This document shows, piece by piece, positions 51,547-60,261 of a stretch of 64,000 bases of DNA (the stretch's first letter is position 1; every line of letters starts with the position of its first letter). The notes under the pieces were generated by a model. That model saw only the letters and a list, made by a program, of their open reading frames with translations, was not told where the DNA came from and ran no database searches. The stretch is from Leifsonia sp. AG29 (lineage in GTDB: Bacteria > Actinomycetota > Actinomycetes > Actinomycetales > Microbacteriaceae). The stretch lies in the NCBI RefSeq assembly GCF_009765225.1, contig NZ_VMSF01000001.1, positions 1,922,001-1,986,000 on the forward strand, in the 5' to 3' direction. Both the position numbers and the translations under genes were made by a program.

Positions 51547-51723
51547 ATTCGTGCCGAATATCGGCGTGGCCGCCGCGACAGGCATGATTCGTGCCGAATG
51601 TCGGCGTGGCCGCCGCGACAGGCATGATTCGTGCCGAATGTCGGCCGCGCCACCCGTTGCGGCGGCCGCGATTCGTGCCGAATGTCGGCGTGGCCGTCGC
51701 TTCAGGCGACATTCGGCACGAAT
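51547..51723. repeat. Left array of palindromic 13-mers (ATTCGTGCCGAAT)
   Basis: Five copies start at 51547, 51587, 51627, 51671 (read as ATTCGTGCCGAAT) and 51711 (inverted, ATTCGGCACGAAT). Steps are 40, 40, 44 and 40 bases. The first two copies belong to a 40-base tandem unit differing at one position; copies 3 and 4 share 19 and 26 bases of it before diverging. Each copy has ATTCG and CGAAT arms around TGC. The last copy holds the end of the nuclease gene. The array may also act as terminator for fadD. Confidence 0.9.
51671..51723. repeat. 17-bp inverted repeat at the end of the nuclease gene
   Basis: Positions 51671-51687 and 51707-51723 are perfect inverted copies (ATTCGTGCCGAATGTCG) with 19 bases between. 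The hairpin lies where fadD and the nuclease gene converge and could stop both transcripts. Confidence 0.75.
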
Positions 51724-52601
51724 CTGCCCAGGCGCCTGAGGAAGGGAGCCCGATCGCCGAACAGGTCGGAAGCGGTGACGCGCACGACCCGCCAGCCCCG
51801 CTCCTCCAGGAGTTCGCGGCGTTCTATGTCGAGCCGCCACTGGCGGGCATCTGCGCGATGCCCGTCGCCCTCGTACTCGAACGCGAGCCGTCGGTCGGGA
51901 AGGGTCAGGTCCGGGTGGAGGGTCACCGTGCCGTCGCCGACGACGACAGGAGGATTGACCTCCAGCCCCTCCAACCCCAGGTCGCCGAGCAGGAGGCGCA
52001 GCAATGACTCAGGTCGGGAATCAGCGCCCCAGCGAATGCGCGACAGCGCCCACTCCCGGGAGCGCGCTCCCTTGGAATGACTGCACCGTTCCGACGCTGT
52101 CGCCAACTCGGCGACCGTTGCCAGTGCGGGCCGTCGCCGCGCACCGACGAGGTGGTCCCCCGCCGCGACGAGATCCTCGGGGCCGACGACCCCCGACAGC
52201 TGGACCCAGACCTCGGACGGTGCGCAGATCGGGAATCCACCCGCAGTAGCCCGCGACACCGCTTTGAGGCTGTGGCCCACGACCCCTCGTCCGCGCGGCG
52301 GACAGCGCGGGAACGGGACAGAAACGTGCAGGTCCTGCGCCTCCGTGGAGTGCGGGAGGGGCACACCGAGGAGCGCAGCAGCGGTCTGATGACTGAACAA
52401 CGCCCCGCTCGGGAGCCGGTGCAGATACGCGCAGCACAGCTCGCTGACGCTCCGGGGCGCGACGGTGGAGTAGATGGCGTGGAATGGGCGGTGAAGGTCC
52501 GGAGCGCTGAGCCGCCAGGGGTCCACACCGGATTCCCGCGCCTGGGCGGAGGTGAATGGTGTGCCGATTAGGTGCGCCGGAAGGATCGATCGAGTCTGCA
52601 T
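51702..52601 (-). CDS. DUF559 (Vsr-like, PD-(D/E)xK) nuclease domain protein
   Basis: 299 residues. N-terminal part (about 1-95) resembles the AbiEi-type winged helix fused to such proteins in actinobacteria (FTSAQARESGVDPWRL, PFHAIYSTV, GALFSHQTAAALLGVPLP). C-terminal part is a DUF559/Vsr-like endonuclease fold: E198 in SRPESLLR, D231 in LHPDLTLPD, E242 and E244 in LAFEYEGDGHR, then RLDIERRELLEERGWRVVRVTASDL. These are the expected metal-binding residues, so it looks active. The ATG at 52601 is chosen because the longer frame only reads through repeats. The last six residues, FVPNVA, are encoded by one of the palindromic repeats. Arrays flank it on both sides. No partner toxin or methylase gene is near. 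Function unknown. Confidence 0.8.
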   Translation of the reverse strand: MQTRSILPAHLIGTPFTSAQARESGVDPWRLSAPDLHRPFHAIYSTVAPRSVSELCCAYLHRLPSGALFSHQTAAALLGVPLPHSTEAQDLHVSVPFPRCPPRGRGVVGHSLKAVSRATAGGFPICAPSEVWVQLSGVVGPEDLVAAGDHLVGARRRPALATVAELATASERCSHSKGARSREWALSRIRWGADSRPESLLRLLLGDLGLEGLEVNPPVVVGDGTVTLHPDLTLPDRRLAFEYEGDGHRADARQWRLDIERRELLEERGWRVVRVTASDLFGDRAPFLRRLGRFVPNVA

Positions 52602-52721
52602 GGCATCATGGTCGGGGCATGCGCGTATTCGAGCCCCGAGCATCCCGCGAATTGTGGACAACCCGAGATTCCACAAGCAGCCGCTTCTCGACGCGTCGCA
52701 CTTGCTTCGGGGCCCGCCCGC

Positions 52722-52977
52722 CGACATTCGGCACGAATGTCGCAAACCGATGCGACTACACCGACATTCGGCACGATTTTGGGTGAGGGCTGAGCGACCT
52801 CGGGGCGCGTCCGCGCCGACATTCGGCACGAATGTGGGCGAAGCGGAGTGCTAGCGCTACATTCGGCACGAATGCGCGGACTCGACTTCCGACCAGGGGG
52901 CCTGAGGCAAGGCGACATTCGGCACGAATGTCGGGCAAACGCCGCTCGCGGCCTGCATTCGGCACGAATGCAGGCCG
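52722..52977. repeat. Right array of palindromic 13-mers (ATTCGGCACGAAT)
   Basis: Six copies, all in the orientation opposite to the first four of the left array, start at 52726, 52766, 52821, 52861, 52917 and 52957. Steps are 40, 55, 40, 56 and 40 bases, so they form three pairs. The copy at 52766 differs in one base. Arms beyond the core differ but stay complementary: nine-base arms (CGACATTCG) at 52722 and 52913, thirteen-base arms (CGGCCTGCATTCG) at 52949. The array fills the 418-base gap between the nuclease gene and the epimerase gene; no coding sequence was seen there. Confidence 0.9.
52949..52977. repeat. Perfect 13-bp hairpin, last unit of the right array
   Basis: Arms 52949-52961 and 52965-52977 pair perfectly around a GCA loop. 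It is 42 bases after the stop of the leftward epimerase gene and could also terminate it. Confidence 0.8.
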
Positions 52978-53019
52978 AGGGGCGGCGCAGAGGGCGGCGC
53001 GGAGGGCGGCGCCGCCGCG

Positions 53020-53868
53020 TCAGCCCGCGTGGTCGCGCCAGGAGTGGTGCGGGTCGTACCCGAGCACGCGGCGCGCCTTGTCGATCGACAGGAGGGTGTC
53101 GTTGACCCCGAGGTCGCCCTTGAGCGGTACGCCGGGGAACACCTCCGCGACGAGTTCGGCGTTCGGGCGGGACATCACGGTGTCGGCGGCAGCGATGATG
53201 AAGCGATCGAAGCCGGTGGCGTCCCACTCGAGCGCGCGCTGGACGGCCTGAGCGCCGTCGCGTGCGTCGATGTATCCCCAGAGGTTCCACTTGCGCGCCC
53301 GCGGGTCGGCGTCGAAGCCGGGGAACTCGGCGTAGTCCTCCGGGTCCATGACGTTCGAGAACCGGAGCGCCACGATCTTGAGCGCCGGGTCCCAGCGGAC
53401 GAGCTCGATCGCCATCGTCTCCTCGAGGTGCTTCACGAGCGAGTACGTCGACTCGGGACGCGCCGGGTAGTCCTCGTCCACGGGGATGTAGGGCGGTGGG
53501 ACGTCGAACGGGAGGCCGAGGACCGTCTCGCTCGACGCGTAGACGATGTTGCGGATCCCCGCCCGCCGTGCAGCCTGGAACACGTTGTAGGTGACCCGGA
53601 TGTTGTTGTGGAACGTCGCCACATCGCTCAGGATGCCGGGCGCCGGGATCGCCGCGAGATGGACGATCGCGTCGAAGCCCTCGTGCCGATCGTCGACGCC
53701 GAGGATCGCGTCGATCGTCTGCCCGAAGTCGGTGAGGTCGACGCGGATGAATCCCGGGCCCCGCTCCCCGGCCGCGTCGAGGGCGAGGACGTCGTGGCCC
53801 GCGGAGCGGAGCTCCCTGACGACCGTCCTGCCGAGTTTGCCTGATCCTCCGGTGACCGCGATGCGCAT
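53020..53868 (-). CDS. NAD(P)-dependent epimerase/dehydratase family protein
   Basis: Extended short-chain dehydrogenase of 282 residues. Seen: the nucleotide loop VTGGSGKLG (5-13), D43-L45 region typical of adenine contact, HLAAIPAP, the ASSETVLG serine region, and the catalytic pair Y142/K146 in TYSLVKH. The proposed ATG at 53868 follows upstream frame that runs into another gene. It resembles uronate dehydrogenase or UDP-sugar epimerase-like proteins, but no substrate can be named. The gene is convergent with nothing but the repeat array; def lies upstream on the same strand, separated by a hairpin. Confidence 0.87.
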   Translation of the reverse strand: MRIAVTGGSGKLGRTVVRELRSAGHDVLALDAAGERGPGFIRVDLTDFGQTIDAILGVDDRHEGFDAIVHLAAIPAPGILSDVATFHNNIRVTYNVFQAARRAGIRNIVYASSETVLGLPFDVPPPYIPVDEDYPARPESTYSLVKHLEETMAIELVRWDPALKIVALRFSNVMDPEDYAEFPGFDADPRARKWNLWGYIDARDGAQAVQRALEWDATGFDRFIIAAADTVMSRPNAELVAEVFPGVPLKGDLGVNDTLLSIDKARRVLGYDPHHSWRDHAG

Positions 53869-53908
53869 GCGGACCAGTGTACGGACGGCCGGCGATCCGT
53901 CCAGGGGG

Positions 53909-53927
53909 CGCCCCGGGAATCGGGGCG
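53909..53927 (-). terminator. Possible terminator after def
   Basis: CGCCCC pairs with GGGGCG around a seven-base loop, seven bases after the def stop and before the epimerase gene. No T tract follows. Confidence 0.45.
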
Positions 53928-53933
53928 ACCGCG

Positions 53934-54425
53934 TCAGAACCAGTCGGACTCGCGGACCTGCTTCATCGCCTCGCGGCGGGACTCCTTGTCGAGCCGGTCG
54001 AGGTACAGCCGCCCGTCCAGGTGGTCGGTCTCGTGCTGCAGCGCCTGGGCGAGCACGCCCGTACCGGACACCTCGACCTCGTTGCCGTCGAGGTCGATGC
54101 CGCGGACCTTCGCGAACGGGTACCGGGCCGTCTTGAACCACAGGCCCGGGACCGACAGGCAGCCCTCGTCCACCAGCTCCGGCTCGCCGGAGACCTCGAC
54201 GAGCTCCGGGTTGATGACGTAGCCGACCTGACCGTCGACGTTGTAGCTGAACGCGCGCAGGTTCACCCCGATCTGCGGCGCCGCGACCCCGGCCCGCCCG
54301 GGAGGGAGCACACTGTCCACGAGGTCCTCGACGAGCCCGCGGACGCCCTCGTCGATCTCGCCGACGGGCTCGGACGGGGTCTTCAGCACGGGGTCGCCGA
54401 ACAGGCGGATCTGGCGCTCGGTCAC
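53934..54425 (-). CDS. def: Peptide deformylase
   Basis: Metalloenzyme removing the formyl group from new proteins. 163 residues. All three motifs are present: GVAAPQIG (46-53), EGCLSVP (87-93, metal ligand C89) and QHETDHLDG, with H131, catalytic E132 and H135. GTG start at 54425 with GAGGAG upstream; the frame extends further but without a better start. The second motif is EGCLS as in most bacterial types. Confidence 0.95.
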   Translation of the reverse strand: MTERQIRLFGDPVLKTPSEPVGEIDEGVRGLVEDLVDSVLPPGRAGVAAPQIGVNLRAFSYNVDGQVGYVINPELVEVSGEPELVDEGCLSVPGLWFKTARYPFAKVRGIDLDGNEVEVSGTGVLAQALQHETDHLDGRLYLDRLDKESRREAMKQVRESDWF

Positions 54426-54481
54426 GGGGGAACTCCTCGGTGGTACGGGTGGTCGGGCGGGTCGGTATCGGGAGGCGCGGC

Positions 54482-55822
54482 TCAGTCGCGCTCGGCGGGC
54501 AGCCCCTCCACCACCAGCGCGGCGAGGGTCCGGGCCGAGAGCTTCGTCAACGGCTTGAGGTCCTTCCACGAGACGACGGAGCCCGCCGCGAGCTGCGGGT
54601 CGTACGGGACCCGCACGATCTCACGGACCCGGGAGCGGAAGTGCGCCTCGATCTCCTCGAGCTTCACGAGGTCGGTCGCGTGCGTCGCGGTGTTGAGGGC
54701 GACCACGGCGTTCCGGACGAGGTCGCCGTAGCCGTTCGCCTCGAGCCAGGTCAGCGTCTCGGAGGCGAGCCGCGCCTCGTCGACGCTGCCGCCCGAGACG
54801 ATCACGATCTCGTCGGCGCGCTGGAGGGTCGCACGCATCACCGAGTGGACGATGCCGGTGCCGCAGTCCGTCAGGACGATCGAGTAGAACCTCGCGGCGA
54901 GGTCCGCCACGACGTTGTAATCGTTCTCGTCGAAAGCCTCGGAGAGCATCGGGTCGGTGTCGGAGGCCAGGATGTCGAGGCGGGTCTCGTCGCGCGACAC
55001 GAGCGCGGAGAAGTCGGTGAACCCTCCGATGCTCGCAGCCTTGTGGACGACGTCGCGGACGGTCGAACGGGTCTGCCGGGGGACGCGCTCGCTGAGCGTT
55101 CCGCGGTCCGGGTTCGCGTCCATCGCGATGATGCGGTCCTCGCGGGCATCCGCGAGAGCCATGCCGAGCAACGTCGTGACCGTGGTCTTGCCGACGCCGC
55201 CTTTGCGGGTGAGCACCGGAACGAACCGGGCGCCTCCGTCGAGCGACCTCTGGATGCGGTGGTCGAGCTCCTTGCGCGCACGGACCTTCGCGGAGTCGCC
55301 GAGGTTGACCATCCGGAAGGTGGACCGGTAGACGAATCGCTGCCACGGCCCCTCGGGCGCCGGCCGCGTCTTGCGGTTGACCTCGAGGAGGCGGTCGGCC
55401 GTCAGCATCGCCGCCGGCTCGGGCTGCGTCGACGGTTCGCCGCGCAACCGGTCGCGGCGGGACCCGCCGAACGGCTCCGACACGGCCGAGCTCGCACCGG
55501 ACGCACCCGACGCGCCCGACGCGCCCGACGCACCGCCCGTGCCGATCGGCCCGGTCGCCAGCCGCGAGGCGACGATCGCCACGGACGTGGTCGTCGGCTC
55601 CGTCGGCGACGCGACGAACCCGGGGTCGACCGGGACGTCGTCGATCGCGACGGCCGCCTCGTCGGCCGGGATCTCGGGCACCGGTGCGGGCGGGAGGTCG
55701 ACGGCGATCGTCAGCGGGGTGTCCGGGTCGATCGTCGGGCGCGCCGGGCGGGGCGCCCCCGGGTCGTTCCGGGCGATACCGCCGCGGGCGTCGTCGCGCT
55801 CGTCCTCCGGCTGGTCTGACAC
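54482..55822 (-). CDS. MinD/ParA-like ATPase with long disordered N-terminus
   Basis: 446 residues. N-terminal 150 residues are disordered (Asp/Glu, Pro, Ala) with a GASGASGAS run (97-111) coded by a 9-base tandem repeat. The C-terminal half is a deviant Walker ATPase: RKGGVGKTT (206-214), [13 protein letters not shown], and [11 protein letters not shown]. The DANPDRGTL string is typical of the EspI/FtsK-associated MinD-like proteins of actinobacterial type VII secretion loci, but no ESX genes are here, so its role is open. GTG 55822 has AAGGAG nine bases upstream and is preferred to an earlier in-frame ATG. Confidence 0.85.
   Translation of the reverse strand: MSDQPEDERDDARGGIARNDPGAPRPARPTIDPDTPLTIAVDLPPAPVPEIPADEAAVAIDDVPVDPGFVASPTEPTTTSVAIVASRLATGPIGTGGASGASGASGASGASSAVSEPFGGSRRDRLRGEPSTQPEPAAMLTADRLLEVNRKTRPAPEGPWQRFVYRSTFRMVNLGDSAKVRARKELDHRIQRSLDGGARFVPVLTRKGGVGKTTVTTLLGMALADAREDRIIAMDANPDRGTLSERVPRQTRSTVRDVVHKAASIGGFTDFSALVSRDETRLDILASDTDPMLSEAFDENDYNVVADLAARFYSIVLTDCGTGIVHSVMRATLQRADEIVIVSGGSVDEARLASETLTWLEANGYGDLVRNAVVALNTATHATDLVKLEEIEAHFRSRVREIVRVPYDPQLAAGSVVSWKDLKPLTKLSARTLAALVVEGLPAERD
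55497..55533. repeat. 9-base tandem repeat inside the MinD-like gene
   Basis: About four copies of a CCCGACGCG-like 9-mer encode the Gly-Ala-Ser run in the disordered N-terminus. Copy number may vary between strains. Confidence 0.7.
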
Positions 55823-55870
55823 GGTTCGGTTCTCCTTCGGGGACCGCCGCACGAGGGCGGCGGAGGCAGG

Positions 55871-58800
55871 CTAGGCGGGCGTGATCACGACGAGCAGGTC
55901 GCCGGCGTCGACCTGCTGGGTCTTCGGGATGGCGAGCCGTTCGATGGTACCGGCGATCGGAGCGGTGATCGCCGCCTCCATCTTCATGGCCTCGATCGAC
56001 GCGACCGCCTGTCCGGCCGTGACGGTGTCGCCGGGTACGACGTGCAGCGTCACCACGCCGGAGAACGGCGCCGCGACCTGCCCCGGCTTCGCCGTGTCGG
56101 CCTTCTCGGCCGCCTTCGTCTCGACCACGATCCCGCGGTCGCGGACGAACACCGGGCGCAGCTGCCCGTTCAGCGTCGTCATGACGGTCCGCATGCCCTT
56201 GTCGTCGGCCTCGCCGATGGCCTCGAGACCGACATAGAGCCGGACGCCCTTGCTGAATTCGACCACGTGCTCGGCACCGGGCTTGAGCCCGTACAGGTAG
56301 TCGAGCGTGTCGACGACGGAGAGGTCGCCGAACAGCTCCCGGATCTGCTCCTGGATGCGCGTCGGCGCCGGGAACAGGAGGCGGTTGAGGGTCGCACGCC
56401 GCTCGGCGCTCGACCCCTCCAGGGCGGCGGCATCCGCAGCGGAGAGGTCCTCGACGCCGATCTTCACCGTCTTGCCGGCGAGCACCTTCGTGCGGAACGG
56501 CTCGGGCCACCCGCCCGGCAGCTCCCCGAGCTCGCCCGCCATGAAGCCGACGACCGAGTCCGGGATGTCGTAGTTCTGCGGGTTCTCGGCGAAGTCGTCC
56601 GGATCGGCGTGCACGGCGGCGAGGTGCAGGGCCAGGTCGCCGACGACCTTCGACGACGGCGTCACCTTCGGGATGCGCCCGAGGATGCGGTTGGCGGCCG
56701 CGTACATGTCCTCGACGAGCTCGAAGTCCTCGGCGAGGCCGAGCGCCTTCGCCTGCTGACGGAGGTTCGACAGCTGACCGCCCGGGATCTCGTGCTTGTA
56801 CACGCGGCCGGTGGGCCCGGGGAGGCCGGACTCGAACGGGCGGTAGACCTGCCGCACAGCCTCCCAGTAGGGCTCGAGGTCCTCGACGGCGGCGAGCGAG
56901 ATGCCCGTGTCGCGCTCGGTGTGCGCGAGCGCGGCGACGAGGGCCGAGGCGCTCGGCTGGCTGGTGGTGCCGGACATCGGCGCGCTGGCCACGTCGACGG
57001 CGTCGGCGCCGGCCCGGGAGGCCGCCAGCAGGGTGGCGAGCTGGCCGCCCGGGGTGTCGTGCGTGTGCACGTGCACCGGGAGGTCGAACCGCTCGCGGAA
57101 CGCTCCGACCAGCTTCTCCGCGGCGCTGGGACGGAGCAGCCCGGCCATGTCCTTGATGGCGAGGATGTGCGCGCCCGAGTCCACGATCTGCTCAGCGAGG
57201 CGGAGGTAGTAGTCGAGGGTGTAGAGGTCCTCGGCGGGGTCGAGCAGGTCGCCCGTGTAGCAGACGGCGACCTCGGCGATCGCGGAGCCCGTGGCGAGCA
57301 CCGACTCGATCGCCGGGCGCATCTGCGACACGTCGTTGAGCGCGTCGAAGATGCGGAAGATGTCGACGCCCGTCGCGGCGGCCTCACGCACGAACGCGTC
57401 GGTCACCTGGGTCGGGTACGGCGTGTACCCGACGGTGTTGCGCCCGCGCAGCAGCATCTGGATGTTGATGTTCGGCAGGGCCTCGCGCAGGGCGGCCAGC
57501 CGCTCCCACGGGTCCTCACCGAGGAAGCGGAGCGCGACGTCGTAGGTCGCGCCTCCCCACGCCTCCACCGAGAGCAGCTCCGGAGTCATCCGGGCGACGT
57601 ACGGCGCGACCGCGAGCAGGTCGCGCGTGCGCACGCGCGTGGCCAGGAGGGACTGGTGGGCGTCGCGGAACGTCGTCTCGGTGACGGCCAGGGCCCTCTG
57701 CGCGCGCAGCGCCTCGGCGAAGCCCTTCGGACCGAGCTCGAGCAGACGCTGGCGCGAGCCGGCCGGAGCCGGGACCGACAGGTCGATCCGCGGCAGCTTC
57801 TCGGCCGGGTCGGCGGTCTCCGGGCGCGGGCCGTTCGGCTGGTTCACCGTCACGTCGGCGAGCCAGTTGAGCACCTTGGTGCCGCGGTCCTTGGAGGCGC
57901 GGCCCTTGAACAGCTCGGGGCGCTCCTCGATGAACGACGTCGAGACGTTGCCCGCGATGAAATCCGGGTCCTCCAGGACGGCCTGGAGGAACGGGATGTT
58001 CGTCGCGACACCGCGGACGCGGAACTCGGCCAGCGCACGCCGCGCACGCTGCACCGCCGACGGGAAGTCACGCCCGCGGCAGATGAGCTTCGCGAGCATG
58101 GAGTCGAAGTGCGGGCTGATCTGGGCGCCGGGGTTGATGGTCCCGCCGTCGAGGCGGATGCCGGCGCCGCCCGGCGACCGGTAGGTGGTGAGCTTGCCGG
58201 TGTCGGGGCGGAAGCCGGCGGTCGGGTCCTCGGTGGTGATGCGGCACTGGAGGGCCGCGCCGCGGATGTGGACGCTGTCCTGGCTGAGGCCGAGGTCGGC
58301 GAGGGTCTCGCCCGCGGCGATGCGCATCTGCGACTGCACGAGGTCGACGTCGGTGATCTCCTCGGTGACCGTGTGCTCGACCTGGATGCGCGGGTTCATC
58401 TCGATGAAGACGTGCTGGCCGGCGCGCTCGCCCGCCGTGTCGAGCAGGAACTCGACGGTGCCGGCGTTCTCGTAGCCGATCGACTTCGCGAAGGCGACCG
58501 CGTCGCGGTAGAGCGACTGCCGGATCTCCTCGGAGAGGTTGGGCGCCGGGGCGATCTCGACGACCTTCTGGTGACGGCGCTGGACGGAGCAGTCGCGCTC
58601 GAACAGGTGCATGGTCTCACCGGTCGAGTCGGCGAGGATCTGCACCTCGATGTGACGCGGACGGAGCACGGCCTGCTCCAGGAACATGGTGGGATCGCCG
58701 AAGGCGCTCCCCGCCTCGCGCATGGCCTCCTCGAGGGCGGGGCGCAGCTCCTCCTTGGTGGCGACCCGGCGCATGCCGCGTCCGCCGCCTCCCGCCACCG

Positions 58801-59275
58801 CCTTCGCGAAGATCGGGAAGCCGATCTCGTCGGCCTGCGCGAGCAGCTCGTCGATGTCCTGGGAGGGAGGGGTCGACTTCAGCACCGGGACGCCCGCGGC
58901 GATCGCGTGCTCCTTGGCCGTGACCTTGTTGCCGGCCATCTCGAGCACGCGAGCGGGCGGGCCGATGAAGGCGATCCCGGCCTGGCGCGCGGCCTCGGCG
59001 AGCTCGGGGTTCTCGGACAGGAAGCCGTAGCCGGGGTAGATGGCGTCGGCGCCCGACTCCTTGGCGACGCGGATGATCTCCTGCACGTCGAGGTAGGCCC
59101 GCACCGGGTGCCCGGGCTCGCCGATCTGGTAGGCCTCGTCCGCCTTCAGGCGGTGCATCGAGTTGCGATCCTCGTAAGGGAAGACGGCGACCGTCTTCGC
59201 TCCGAGCTCATACGCGGCGCGGAAGGCCCGGATGGCGATTTCTCCGCGGTTGGCAACGAGGATCTTACGAAACAT
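55871..59275 (-). CDS. pyc: Pyruvate carboxylase
   Basis: Biotin enzyme making oxaloacetate from pyruvate and bicarbonate, an anaplerotic entry to the TCA cycle. 1134 residues, the normal single-chain form: biotin carboxylase (FRKILVANRGEIAIRAFRAA at the N-terminus, GGGGRGMRR), carboxyltransferase (about 520-830; FRIFDALNDV, DMAGLLRP with metal ligands), the allosteric linker, and the biotinyl domain with EAMKME, whose Lys carries biotin. The frame is open upstream; ATG 59275 is the standard start. It is divergent from parA across 70 bases. Confidence 0.97.
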   Translation of the reverse strand: MFRKILVANRGEIAIRAFRAAYELGAKTVAVFPYEDRNSMHRLKADEAYQIGEPGHPVRAYLDVQEIIRVAKESGADAIYPGYGFLSENPELAEAARQAGIAFIGPPARVLEMAGNKVTAKEHAIAAGVPVLKSTPPSQDIDELLAQADEIGFPIFAKAVAGGGGRGMRRVATKEELRPALEEAMREAGSAFGDPTMFLEQAVLRPRHIEVQILADSTGETMHLFERDCSVQRRHQKVVEIAPAPNLSEEIRQSLYRDAVAFAKSIGYENAGTVEFLLDTAGERAGQHVFIEMNPRIQVEHTVTEEITDVDLVQSQMRIAAGETLADLGLSQDSVHIRGAALQCRITTEDPTAGFRPDTGKLTTYRSPGGAGIRLDGGTINPGAQISPHFDSMLAKLICRGRDFPSAVQRARRALAEFRVRGVATNIPFLQAVLEDPDFIAGNVSTSFIEERPELFKGRASKDRGTKVLNWLADVTVNQPNGPRPETADPAEKLPRIDLSVPAPAGSRQRLLELGPKGFAEALRAQRALAVTETTFRDAHQSLLATRVRTRDLLAVAPYVARMTPELLSVEAWGGATYDVALRFLGEDPWERLAALREALPNINIQMLLRGRNTVGYTPYPTQVTDAFVREAAATGVDIFRIFDALNDVSQMRPAIESVLATGSAIAEVAVCYTGDLLDPAEDLYTLDYYLRLAEQIVDSGAHILAIKDMAGLLRPSAAEKLVGAFRERFDLPVHVHTHDTPGGQLATLLAASRAGADAVDVASAPMSGTTSQPSASALVAALAHTERDTGISLAAVEDLEPYWEAVRQVYRPFESGLPGPTGRVYKHEIPGGQLSNLRQQAKALGLAEDFELVEDMYAAANRILGRIPKVTPSSKVVGDLALHLAAVHADPDDFAENPQNYDIPDSVVGFMAGELGELPGGWPEPFRTKVLAGKTVKIGVEDLSAADAAALEGSSAERRATLNRLLFPAPTRIQEQIRELFGDLSVVDTLDYLYGLKPGAEHVVEFSKGVRLYVGLEAIGEADDKGMRTVMTTLNGQLRPVFVRDRGIVVETKAAEKADTAKPGQVAAPFSGVVTLHVVPGDTVTAGQAVASIEAMKMEAAITAPIAGTIERLAIPKTQQVDAGDLLVVITPA

Positions 59276-59345
59276 GGGGACCTTTCGAGCGGGGGTCGGG
59301 ACCACACAGCAAACGGTTAGGTTCTCTAAGACTAGTGAAGGTAAC

Positions 59346-60167
59346 GTGAGTGTCGTGCACGTACTCAGCGTTAGCTCCCTCAAGGGCGGGGTCGGAAAGA
59401 CCACCGTGACGCTCGGTCTCGCCTCCGCGGCCTTCGCCAAGGGGCTGCGCACCCTGGTCGTCGATCTCGATCCGCAGTCCGACGTCTCCACCGGGATGGA
59501 CATCCAGATCGCCGGCCATCTCAACGTCGCCGACGTGCTCGCCTCCCCCAAGGAGAAGATCGTCCGCGCGGCCATCGCGCCCTCGGGCTGGACGAAGCGC
59601 AGCACCGACAAGGTCGATGTCATGATCGGCAGCCCGTCGGCGATCAACTTCGACGGCCCGCACCCCAGCATCCGCGACATCTGGAAGCTCGAGGAGGCAC
59701 TCGCCAACGTCGAGCAGGACTACGACCTCGTCCTCATCGACTGCGCCCCCTCCCTCAACGCCCTGACGCGCACAGCGTGGGCGGCGAGCGACCGGGTCGC
59801 CGTCGTGACGGAGCCCGGCCTGTTCTCGGTGGCCGCGGCCGACCGGGCCCTCCGCGCGATCGAGGAGATCCGCCGAGGGTTGTCGCCGCGCCTCCAGCCG
59901 CTCGGCATCATCGTGAACCGCGCCCGCGTCCAGTCGCTCGAGCACCAGTTCCGCATCAAGGAGCTGCGCGACATGTTCGGGCCGCTCGTGCTGTCCCCCC
60001 AGCTGCCGGAGCGCACCTCCCTGCAGCAGGCGCAGGGTGCGGCCAAGCCGCTGCACGTGTGGCCGGGCGAGAGCGCCCAGGAGATGGCCCACAACTTCGA
60101 CCTGCTCCTCGAGCGCGTCCTGCGGACCGCGCGTATCGGCGAGTACGCCACCCAGCCGACGGCTTAG
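59346..60167 (+). CDS. ParA family ATPase (orphan)
   Basis: Chromosome- or cargo-partition ATPase of 273 residues. Seen: the deviant Walker A KGGVGKT (13-19) in [40 protein letters not shown] and VTEPGLFSVAA. No parB is adjacent, and the usual parAB near oriC is elsewhere, so it probably positions some other cargo. Starts: GTG 59346 or GTG 59355; the first has GAAGG four bases upstream, close for a ribosome binding site. It is divergent from pyc and next to MerR and GarA genes, where a ParA-like gene also lies in other actinobacteria. Confidence 0.88.
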   Translation: MSVVHVLSVSSLKGGVGKTTVTLGLASAAFAKGLRTLVVDLDPQSDVSTGMDIQIAGHLNVADVLASPKEKIVRAAIAPSGWTKRSTDKVDVMIGSPSAINFDGPHPSIRDIWKLEEALANVEQDYDLVLIDCAPSLNALTRTAWAASDRVAVVTEPGLFSVAAADRALRAIEEIRRGLSPRLQPLGIIVNRARVQSLEHQFRIKELRDMFGPLVLSPQLPERTSLQQAQGAAKPLHVWPGESAQEMAHNFDLLLERVLRTARIGEYATQPTA

Positions 60168-60261
60168 GTCGTCGCGCTCCGGCCGTAGAGCGGTTGCTGC
60201 TGTCTCCGCTGAGCCGGCGGCGGGTTCCCTCCCCCTCGGCGGGATGGTTCGCGTCGGCCAG

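Noticed and set aside
51551-51739. Small open frames through the repeats (peptides with PNVG and RAECR)
   Set aside because: They are translations of the palindromic repeats in several frames, without ribosome binding sites or known domains.
52653-52661. DnaA box (TTGTCCACA on the minus strand)
   Set aside because: A single exact 9-mer is expected about once in a window this size; no cluster, AT-rich region or dnaA/dnaN genes nearby.
51547-52969. CRISPR array
   Set aside because: The unit is only 13 bases and itself palindromic, spacings vary, some spacers are repeated, orientation flips, and no cas genes are present.
59317-59335. TTAGGTT half-site upstream of parA as an iron box
   Set aside because: The left half fits but the rest matches the consensus poorly and neighbouring genes have no iron link.
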